DNA of 64,000 bases from Bacteroidota bacterium (GTDB lineage Bacteria > Bacteroidota > Bacteroidia > Chitinophagales > BACL12): the NCBI GenBank assembly GCA_016715425.1, contig JADKAC010000008.1:231001-295000 (forward strand). The letters are read 5' to 3'. The notes under the pieces were generated by a model, which did no database searches, was not told where the DNA came from, and was given only the letters and a program-made list of their open reading frames with translations. The position numbers and the translations under genes were made by a program. This document shows positions 17,722-26,400 of this stretch, piece by piece. How positions within the stretch are numbered: position 1 is the stretch's first letter; the number at the start of each line of letters is the position of its first letter.

Positions 17722-18213
17722 TTAAATTCCGATTGTATTACTTCTTTTTTCCATTATCACTGTTGTTTTCCAAACACCATTTAAAAAGGCAATTCGTTCA
17801 CGATAACCAATCATGCGGAAGCCACATTTCTCATGCAAGTGAATACTCGCCGGATTATCATTATGAATTACAGCAAGCATACTCCAATAGCCATGTTTTT
17901 CAGAAGTTACAATTACTTTTTCAATAAGTGCCTTTCCAATTCCTTTATATTTAAAATCATCGTGTACATATAAAGTAAGTTCGCACACACCTTTATAACA
18001 TTCTCTCGGAGAAACATTTGATAATACTATCCAACCAGTAATTGTATTTTCTTCTAAAGAAACAAAACGTGAATGTGGAAGAAACTTTTTATCAAATATT
18101 TCCCATTCCGGTGACTGTGTTTCAAATGTGGCGTTGCCGGCAGCGATACCCATATCGTAAATATTTTTTATCGCAGGATAATCATCTTGCACCAAAGGTC
18201 TGATTTCAATCAT
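17722..18213 (-). CDS. GNAT N-acetyltransferase (phosphinothricin acetyltransferase-like)
   Basis: A 163-residue acetyltransferase. It begins IEIRPLVQDDYPAIKNIYD and has the acetyl-CoA motif YKGIGKALIEKV (89-100), the Asn-Pro-Ser helix HNDNPASIHLHEKCGF and the GVWKTTVIMEK end seen in the PAT subgroup. These enzymes acetylate amines such as L-methionine sulfoximine or phosphinothricin. The upstream neighbour is divergent, so a promoter lies in 18214-18274, but no clear TAnnTTTG is seen for either gene. Confidence 0.88.
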   Translation of the reverse strand: MIEIRPLVQDDYPAIKNIYDMGIAAGNATFETQSPEWEIFDKKFLPHSRFVSLEENTITGWIVLSNVSPRECYKGVCELTLYVHDDFKYKGIGKALIEKVIVTSEKHGYWSMLAVIHNDNPASIHLHEKCGFRMIGYRERIAFLNGVWKTTVIMEKRSNTIGI

Positions 18214-18274
18214 ACAATAAAATTACAGTGGGTATATTTAATCGTTTTAGTTTTATGGTGCATATTTATAAATT

Positions 18275-19399
18275 ATGAAAAAAGTTACAGTACTAGGTGC
18301 AGGCATGGTAGGCCGTGCAATGGCGATTGATCTCGCAAAAACATGTGAAGTAAGTTCTGCAGATATCAGCGATGATAATCTTGCTAAACTTTCTGCATTT
18401 GGTATAAATACTATTCAATGTGATTTATCGGATAATGAAAAAATTAAATCGGTAATTCAGGCTGCAGATTTAGTGATTGGTGCTGTTCCGGGTTTTATGG
18501 GTTTTGAAATGTTTAAGACAGTGATTGAAGCCGGTAAAAATATTTGTGATATTTCTTTTTTTAATGAAGATCCATTTGTGTTGAATGATCTTGCTAAAAA
18601 AAATAATGTAACTGCAATTATGGATGTGGGTGTTGCGCCCGGAATGGATAATATTATTCTTGGCTATCACAACAAGCGCATGCAAGTGAAAAATTTTGAA
18701 TGTTATGTTGGTGGATTACCTGCAGAACGTGTTTGGCCTTACGAATATAAAGCACCGTTTTCACCTGCCGATGTATTGGAGGAATATACCCGACCTGCAA
18801 GATTTGTTCGTGATGGAAAATTAATTATTAAAGAAGCACTCACGGATCCAGAGTTGATGTATTTTGAAGGTGTGGGAACATTGGAAGCATTTAATAGTGA
18901 TGGCTTGCGCAGCTTGGTAAACACGATGGCACATATTCCTAATTTAATTGAACGCACATTGCGTTATCCCGGTCATATAGAATTAATGCGTGTGATGCGG
19001 GCAACAGGATTTTTTAGCAAAGAAGAAATTGAAGTGAAAGGAAAAAAAATTGCACCATTGGATTTAACCAGTAAATTATTATTTCCTAAATGGAAATTAG
19101 GTGATGAAGAACATGAATTTACTGTGATGCGCATTATAGTGGAAGGCAACGAAAACGGAAAGGATAAAATCTATACTTATAATTTATTGGATAAGTACGA
19201 CGCAGTTACAAAAACATCCAGCATGGCAAGAACAACAGGTTATACTTGTACGGCCGCAGCGCAATTGGTATTAAATAATATGTTTAAAAGTAAGGGTGTT
19301 TTTTCACCGGAATATCTGGGAGAGGAAGAAGCACATTTTCAGTTTATATTGCAATATTTACAAGAAAGAAATATTTACTATAAAAAAACTTCAGTATGA
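18275..19399 (+). CDS. Saccharopine dehydrogenase family protein
   Basis: A 374-residue NAD(P)-dependent enzyme with an N-terminal Rossmann fold (VTVLGAGMVGRAMA), the segment DVGVAPGMDNIILG and the family catalytic-domain landmarks (ERTLRYPGH, a C-terminal TTGYTCTAAAQLVL). It resembles short saccharopine or lysine-6-dehydrogenase-type enzymes that work on amino acid adducts. The precise substrate is uncertain, since no lysine pathway genes are nearby. It stands alone between a divergent GNAT gene and the sensor kinase gene 44 nt downstream. Confidence 0.85.
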   Translation: MKKVTVLGAGMVGRAMAIDLAKTCEVSSADISDDNLAKLSAFGINTIQCDLSDNEKIKSVIQAADLVIGAVPGFMGFEMFKTVIEAGKNICDISFFNEDPFVLNDLAKKNNVTAIMDVGVAPGMDNIILGYHNKRMQVKNFECYVGGLPAERVWPYEYKAPFSPADVLEEYTRPARFVRDGKLIIKEALTDPELMYFEGVGTLEAFNSDGLRSLVNTMAHIPNLIERTLRYPGHIELMRVMRATGFFSKEEIEVKGKKIAPLDLTSKLLFPKWKLGDEEHEFTVMRIIVEGNENGKDKIYTYNLLDKYDAVTKTSSMARTTGYTCTAAAQLVLNNMFKSKGVFSPEYLGEEEAHFQFILQYLQERNIYYKKTSV

Positions 19400-19443
19400 T
19401 TCAATTAATTAAGAAAAGAAATTATTTTAATTTTTAAATAAGG

Positions 19444-22400
19444 ATGATATATCGAAATTGGTTATTTGGTTTTGTTTTGGTAGCATCAATAATAATATGT
19501 GAAAAAAGTTATAGTCAGTTTCCCCAATTACATTTTGTTACATATAAAATTGAAGATGGACTTACAAGTAATAATATTACTTGCTTCTATCAAGACTCAA
19601 AAGGATTTTTATGGATTGGAACTGACTACGGGTTAAATAAATTTGACGGTAATATCTTCGAACAATATTTATCAGATGTTTCTGATTCTAACTCTTTAAG
19701 CGGAAATTATATAGCTGATATTCTGGAAGATGAAGAAGGTATATTATGGATTGCTACCAGAGGAGGTGGAATAACAAGATTTGATTCCGATGCTCCTAAA
19801 AAAAAGCAGTTTAAGAAAATTATGAATGTGCTCGGTGATACCGCCACCATTTCTACTAATCGAATTTTATGCTTATTCAATTATGATAGTATGTATATTT
19901 TGGCTGGTGGTGAAAACTATCCCTACATTTTTATTAATAAAAAAACACATGATGTAAAAATGCAGCTTGGTAGTAAATCCGGTAATTATTTTCCAAATCC
20001 GAATATCGAGCCTGAGGATCCCTTGCCGGATTGGATGCACAAAATAAAAACTTACAAGGAACATTACTTTATTTCAAGATTGTATAATGGGACATTACAT
20101 GTTTATACACAAGACGGGCAAAAAATAAATCGTGACTTGAAGGATGTAGGATCTTCATCAGTTACAGATTTTGTTTTTACCGGTGATACTATATGGCTGG
20201 CTACCTGGTGGCAGGGATTATATATAAAAGTATTAGACTGGCAGCAAGAAAATGATTCGGTACTTATATCAGACCACAAATTATTCGACATCCATGATAA
20301 TGTAATCGCAGTGCTTAAAATGAATGATAGTATAGTACTTGCAGGTACAACATCTCAAGGGTTATTACAAATTAATACTCGAGAGCTATCATATAATACT
20401 TTGATTTCAGAAGTAGCTAATAAATTTTCATTGCCTTCTAATAATATTAATTGCTTGTTCAAGGATGCGCAGGAAAATATATGGATAGGCACAAAAAATG
20501 GTTTAGCAAAATACAATCCTCGTCAATGGAATTTTGACTCCTATGCATTTGAATCTATCAATAATCCGGTTGCGCAAGTATATAGTGTACATAAAGATGT
20601 AGCATCAAACATTCGTGTATGTACTTCGAATGGAATATATAAATGGTTACCACAAGAAAAAAAATTTCAACACCTAACCTTTTATGAAGAAGACCTTTTT
20701 TTAACTCCCAATTTTATTTATGAATCTGCCCACGGTCAAGGATTCTTAGGAACCGAAACTAATATTTGTGCATACAACATGAATACAGAAAATGCATCAC
20801 TCTTGCTCATTAATTATTTTTATTTTGACAAAAATTATAAAGAACAAACCCGCAGTTATAAAGGCGGTGTAATGCAAATAAGAAATATTATTCCTGATAC
20901 AATTGATGGTATATCACTTTTGTTATTAGAAGTATTAGGTCAAGGAATTGGTTTCTTTAATCCTCAAGATAATCAATTCAGTTTGTTATATAAACAAGAT
21001 TCTAATTCTGTAAGTATTAAGAATAGTATGACACGATGTATTTATAAGGACAGGATAGGTGATATATGGGTGGGAACTGCGGAAGGCTTATTTAAATGGC
21101 AAAAAAGTTATCCTCCTAAAAATATATTTCAATCATTTTTAAATAACCCTCATGATAGTTTATCACTTTCTTCAAATGCAGTGTCAGGTATTTATGCTGA
21201 CGCACAGAATAATATTTGGGTAACGACTTTAGGAGGAGGATTAAATAAATATAACGGCCAGTATTTTGAACACTTTAACCCATTAGTTTTACAAGGACAT
21301 ACAATGTTAGGAGTGTATGCAGACAACAGTAACAGATTATGGTGTCCTGTTCCTTATGGATTTGAAGTGTTTGACTTAACAGAAGAAAAATTTTATCGAC
21401 TGGTGTTACCTGGAGAAGAATTTATAATGCGGGAAAACACGAAATTATTAGTGGATAAAGAGAATAATTTTTTTTATGCCTCACCCAATGCACTCGTTAG
21501 TATTCAACCGGATTCCTGGAAATTTGATGAGTTATTTCCTTCTATTTATTTGCGTGATGTACAGTTATATAATACGAGTATAAGCGATGTATTCAATAGC
21601 CAAAATATGTCGTTTAGCCATAATGAAAATTTTATAACATTTAAATTTTCTGCGCTTGATCTAACGGCAATAGCAGAACCCCAATTTGAATACAAACTTA
21701 CCGGCATCTCAGATTCATGGTTGCCGGTGGAAACACCAAATCATCTAACGTTTAATAGCCTTTCACATGGAAAATATACTCTGGAATTAAGAGTAAGTAA
21801 CAAATATGGACAATGGAGCCCTCCGGTGGTGATTTCCAACTTTCAAATTCTAAGACCATTCTGGTTGCAATGGTGGTTTTATCTGATAATAATATCTATT
21901 GCCGGAGGCTTAACGTACGCATGGGTACAAAATAGAGAACAGCAATTATTAAAAATTCAAAAAGTAAGAAATAAAATTGCGAATGATTTGCATGATGATG
22001 TTGGAAGTGCACTCAGTACAATTAATTTATACAGCGAAGTAGCAAAAATGAAATCAGAAAAAGAGAACAATGAATTGATTGATATTCTGGATAAAATTTC
22101 ATCAACAAGTTTAGAGATGCAGGAGAACATGAATCATATTGTTTGGAGTCTGCAACCCCGCAATGATTATTTTGAACAAGTAGTATTGAAATTAAAATAC
22201 TTTGCTTCAGAAGCTTTGGATTCAAAAAATATTCAACTTGATTTTAATGCACATGAATCTGTAAAAGATTTACATTTATCTTCAGAGCAACGCAAAGAAT
22301 TATTCCTGATATTTAAAGAAGCAATAAATAATATAGTAAAATATGCAAACTGTACTCTAGTAAAAATTTATTTTGTACAACAAAGAGATTTATTATTAAT

Positions 22401-22563
22401 GCGGGTAATAGATAATGGAATTGGGTTTAATACCTTACGACAATCTTCGGGCAATGGATTACATTCAATGCAACAGCGGGCAAAAACATTAGAGGGAGAA
22501 TTGCAGATTACTTCCGAAGAAGGGATTGGCACAGAGGTTTGGTTGCGCTTTAATATTAAATAG
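19444..22563 (+). CDS. Sensor histidine kinase with two-component regulator propellers
   Basis: A 1039-residue one-pass sensor kinase. After a signal peptide (about 1-24) come Reg_prop propeller repeats filling roughly 30-690 (for example ITCFYQDSKGFLWIGTDYGL), a Y_Y_Y domain near 700-795, one membrane helix near 806-828 and a HisKA_3 kinase with phospho-acceptor His850 in ANDLHDDVGSALS. The ATP lid follows, with EAINNIVKYA, DNGIGF and GNGLHSMQQRAK. The periplasmic propellers probably sense a ligand and pass the signal to the response regulator encoded next. The gap to that gene is 61 nt and holds its own promoter. Confidence 0.93.
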   Translation: MIYRNWLFGFVLVASIIICEKSYSQFPQLHFVTYKIEDGLTSNNITCFYQDSKGFLWIGTDYGLNKFDGNIFEQYLSDVSDSNSLSGNYIADILEDEEGILWIATRGGGITRFDSDAPKKKQFKKIMNVLGDTATISTNRILCLFNYDSMYILAGGENYPYIFINKKTHDVKMQLGSKSGNYFPNPNIEPEDPLPDWMHKIKTYKEHYFISRLYNGTLHVYTQDGQKINRDLKDVGSSSVTDFVFTGDTIWLATWWQGLYIKVLDWQQENDSVLISDHKLFDIHDNVIAVLKMNDSIVLAGTTSQGLLQINTRELSYNTLISEVANKFSLPSNNINCLFKDAQENIWIGTKNGLAKYNPRQWNFDSYAFESINNPVAQVYSVHKDVASNIRVCTSNGIYKWLPQEKKFQHLTFYEEDLFLTPNFIYESAHGQGFLGTETNICAYNMNTENASLLLINYFYFDKNYKEQTRSYKGGVMQIRNIIPDTIDGISLLLLEVLGQGIGFFNPQDNQFSLLYKQDSNSVSIKNSMTRCIYKDRIGDIWVGTAEGLFKWQKSYPPKNIFQSFLNNPHDSLSLSSNAVSGIYADAQNNIWVTTLGGGLNKYNGQYFEHFNPLVLQGHTMLGVYADNSNRLWCPVPYGFEVFDLTEEKFYRLVLPGEEFIMRENTKLLVDKENNFFYASPNALVSIQPDSWKFDELFPSIYLRDVQLYNTSISDVFNSQNMSFSHNENFITFKFSALDLTAIAEPQFEYKLTGISDSWLPVETPNHLTFNSLSHGKYTLELRVSNKYGQWSPPVVISNFQILRPFWLQWWFYLIIISIAGGLTYAWVQNREQQLLKIQKVRNKIANDLHDDVGSALSTINLYSEVAKMKSEKENNELIDILDKISSTSLEMQENMNHIVWSLQPRNDYFEQVVLKLKYFASEALDSKNIQLDFNAHESVKDLHLSSEQRKELFLIFKEAINNIVKYANCTLVKIYFVQQRDLLLMRVIDNGIGFNTLRQSSGNGLHSMQQRAKTLEGELQITSEEGIGTEVWLRFNIK

Positions 22564-22571
22564 ATTTTTAG

Positions 22572-22587
22572 CTACTAATATTAGTAG
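22572..22587. promoter_or_regulatory. Perfect 16-bp palindrome, candidate operator
   Basis: CTACTAATATTAGTAG is its own reverse complement over all 16 bases. It lies 23 nt upstream of a TAAATTTG box and of the response regulator gene. A dimeric regulator, perhaps the encoded LuxR-type protein itself, could bind here. No T-tract follows, so a terminator is unlikely. Confidence 0.55.
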
Positions 22588-22610
22588 TTAATGTTCACGT
22601 CACATACAAG

Positions 22611-22618
22611 TAAATTTG
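22611..22618 (+). promoter_or_regulatory. Bacteroidota -7 promoter box (TAAATTTG)
   Basis: TAAATTTG fits TAnnTTTG and ends only 6 nt before the ATG at 22625. The transcript would begin at or very near the start codon. An in-frame TTG at 22616 lies in the box and is not the likely start. Confidence 0.5.
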
Positions 22619-22624
22619 AGCCTG

Positions 22625-23266
22625 ATGGACATTATAAGGATAACAATTTTTGATGATAATGCTACCCGGCGTGATGGCGTGCAATTGTTATTAAACAATT
22701 CACTTGGCTATGTATGTGTTGGTGCTTTTGAAGACTGTTCACATTTATTGGAAAATATTGTACAATCAAAGCCACAAGTAATTCTTATGGACATTGATAT
22801 GCCTGGAATAAATGGAATAGAAGCAGTAGGTATAATTAAAGAGAATTTTCCCGAAATTCCGGTAATGATGCAAACAGTATTTGATCATGATGAAAAAGTG
22901 TTTCAAAGCATTCTTGCGGGAGCAACAGGTTATTTGCTTAAAAAAGCTTCTCCTATTAAATTATTGGAAGCAATAAAAGAAATTTATGAAGGTGGTGCAC
23001 CAATGACTCCAGAGATAGCAAGCAAAGTGCTGAAGTTTTTTAAAAGCCCATTGATCAGCAAACAGATAAAGGATTTTCAACTCACAGATAAAGAAAAAGA
23101 AATACTAGTGGCACTAATAGATGGATTGAGTTATAAAATGATTGCAGACAAAGTAAACAGCAGCTACCATACCGTGAATTTTCATATCCGCAATATCTAC
23201 AAAAAATTACATGTGCACAGTGTAAGTGAAGCAGTTGCAAAAGCACTGAAAGAAAAGATCGTTTAG
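22625..23266 (+). CDS. NarL/LuxR-family response regulator
   Basis: A 213-residue two-component regulator. The receiver domain starts at IRITIFDDNATRRDG with phospho-acceptor Asp56 in ILMDIDMPG and ends with LKKASP. A LuxR-type helix-turn-helix fills the last 65 residues (LTDKEKEILVALIDGLSYKMIADKV, then TVNFHIRNIYKKLHVHS). It is the likely partner of the HisKA_3 kinase encoded just upstream. A palindrome and promoter box sit in front, so it may control itself. The adhesin gene 134 nt downstream has its own promoter and could be a target, which is inference. Confidence 0.94.
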   Translation: MDIIRITIFDDNATRRDGVQLLLNNSLGYVCVGAFEDCSHLLENIVQSKPQVILMDIDMPGINGIEAVGIIKENFPEIPVMMQTVFDHDEKVFQSILAGATGYLLKKASPIKLLEAIKEIYEGGAPMTPEIASKVLKFFKSPLISKQIKDFQLTDKEKEILVALIDGLSYKMIADKVNSSYHTVNFHIRNIYKKLHVHSVSEAVAKALKEKIV

Positions 23267-23357
23267 TCTAAATCACAATATTATTGGATTTATACAATTG
23301 ATTGCACAAGTTTTTTACCTGCGAGAATTAGTGGGTTAAAACCATATGTGTTTAAAT

Positions 23358-23365
23358 TATTTTTG
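23358..23365 (+). promoter_or_regulatory. Bacteroidota -7 promoter box (TATTTTTG)
   Basis: TATTTTTG fits TAnnTTTG and ends 35 nt before the ATG of the giant adhesin gene at 23401. It suggests that the adhesin is transcribed separately from the regulator. Confidence 0.45.
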
Positions 23366-23400
23366 CTATGAACCTATTTGATTACCAAAAAATTTAATTT

Positions 23401-26400
23401 ATGAAACAGCTTTTATTCAAAAACTTTGCAGTGGCTTTAGTCTTGCTACTGACTGTGAATCTTTATTCAGCCACCGAGTCAGAACCAAACGACACGTATG
23501 AAACATCAAACGTTGCCGATCTCGGAATTGCAAATACCGGAAGCGCCGGTTACACCATTAATCAGGATTGGTGGGAAATTACAATTCCCGAAAATGGCAA
23601 TCTCACAATTAACACCACGCCTTTAAACTCTAAATATTTATGGTGTTATTTATATGATAACGATGGAACTACATTGCTAGCTAGTACATATAGCAGTGCT
23701 TCCTTTAATATCAGCAGAAACGATCTGCAGGCAGGAACATATTATATCAGAATAAATTGTTTCTATTCAGGAGATTCAACTGATTATACGTTCACTCCTA
23801 CATTTACAGCTCCATCTGTAGATCCTGATAATGAACCCAACGACTACTATCCACTTGCGAATACACTTGGTTTAAATGATTCTACCACAGGAAATGTTGG
23901 ATATTATTATAATTTAGACAGAGATTCAACTGACTGGTATGAAGTAACTACTGTTGAAGATGGGCCATTATATATCTATCTCAATCCTTTAAATGGAAGC
24001 CCGACATTTATATATTTATATGACGCTGACGGAACAACTTTATTGGCAAGTGGTTATAGTGGTACCGCTTTTTCCATTAATCGCCAAGACCTTGCTGCGG
24101 GTACTTATCATATTTTGATTAGAATGTATTATTCCAATGGTTATACCCCATATACACTGAAAAATACATCCTTCCCTGTTACGTATGAAAATGATGTGGA
24201 AAGTAATGATGTCGCTGCTAATGCAGTTAGCATATCCGAAAACTCCACAATTGAAGGACATATTGGATATTATACCGATGGAGCAAGAGATTTGGATGAT
24301 TGGTATGAGATCACAACGACAGAAGATGGAATACTTAATTTTTCTCTTACTGGAAGCTTAGCACAAAATACATACATGTATATTTATGATACCGACGGAA
24401 CTACTTCATTGGTTTCCGATTATAGTACAGTCCCATTTAGCATTAGCAGAAATGACCTTGCCGCAGGAACTTATTATTTACGTGTAAGAATGTATTATTC
24501 CGATGGATATAATAACTATTCAATTACAAATACTTTAACTCCTCCAGTTGAGGCAAATGATTCTGAACCAAATAATGTAGTAGGTTCTGCAATAACAATT
24601 GCTGCAAATTCAACCATTGAAGGACATATTGGATATTATACCGATGGAGCAAGAGATCTGGATGATTGGTATGAGATCACAACGACAGAAGATGGTAATC
24701 TTAATTTTTCTCTTACAGGAAGCTTAGCACAAAATACATACATGTATATTTATGATACCGACGGAACTACTTCATTGGTTTCCGATTATAGTACAGTCCC
24801 ATTTAGCATTAGCAGAAATGATCTTGCCGCAGGAACCTATTATTTACGTGTAAGAATGTATTATTCCAGTGGATACAATACCTATTCAATTACAAATACT
24901 TTAACCCCACCAGCTGAGGCAAATGATCCTGAACCAAATAATGTTGTAGCTACAGCATCTCCTTTAGAAACAAATGTTACCGTTGAGGGCCATATTGGAT
25001 ATTATAACTCAGGGATACGAGATCAATATGATTATTATGCAATTACATTATCATCATCAGGTGACCTTACCTTAACAGTGGATGCAATTAATAATGTATA
25101 TATATATTGCCGGTTATATTCCGCCGATGGTGTTACTTTTTTAGGTGGAAGTTATGCATTAGGTGGATATACTTTTACTAAATCTGATCTTGCCGCAGGT
25201 AATTATATTGTTCTGGTAAATTGTTATTATTCTTCCTCTGATTATACGCCATATACCCTCACCAACACTTACTGCCCCGATGCAATCACAATTATTGCAG
25301 AAGGAGAAACTACCTTATGTGAAGGAGAATCAGTAATACTCACCACACCCGATCATCATTGGAGTTACTTATGGAACGACGGTTCAACCACCGAAACAAA
25401 CGCAGTAACATTAGCAGGTGATTTCTCATTGACTATTGATAATGGCGATGGATGTGTGCGCACATCAAATACCCTAGCAGTGGATGTAACACCAAATCCT
25501 GTTGCAGTACTTGAAGCGGATGGCCCAACCACATTCTGTGAAGGTGGTTCAGTTACTATTACTGCAAATGTTCCCGGTTCACCGGATTCCTATTTATGGA
25601 GCAACGGTGAAACCACTTCTTCAATAACAGTATCAGAAAGCGGTGACTATTCAGTTACCATTTATAAAAATGATTGTTCTGCTATCTCCGATCCAATTGC
25701 AATTACAGTAAATCCAAATCCAACAGCAACAGTAAATGCTGATGGATCCACCACATTATGCGAAGGTGAAGATGTAATGCTTACAGCAAATACAGCATCT
25801 TCTTACTTGTGGAGCAACGGAGAAACCACACAATCAATTACAGTATCTGAAAGTGGAAATTATTCAGTAACAATTACAAATGAAAATAGCTGTACCAATG
25901 AATCTGATGCAGTAGCAGTAACCGTAAATCCAATTCCGGTAGCAACAATTTCAGCCGGTGGCGACACAGAATTTTGTGAAGGCGGCAGCGTAATGCTAAC
26001 TGCATCAAGTGGTGATTCTTACTTATGGAGCACTGGCCAAACAAGTGCATCTATCTCTGCAACATCAGAAGGAAGTTACAGTGTAACAGTTACAGAAAAC
26101 GGATGTAGTGCAACTTCATCTAATACAGATGTAACAGTAAATGCAAATCCAACTCCTTCTATTTCTGCTGATGGTCCAACTACTTTCTGCGAAGGTGGTA
26201 GTGTGAATTTAAGTGTAGATTCTTACTTCGATATTGTATGGAGTACAGGAGAAAACACCGAATCAATAAATGTAAATGAAGCAGGTGTTTACAATGTAAC
26301 TGTAACAAATGACAACGGCTGTATGGGAACATCATCGGATGTAACCGTAACCACAGAAGTTTGTACTGAGCTTGTGATTTTTGCTGATGGTCCAACTACA

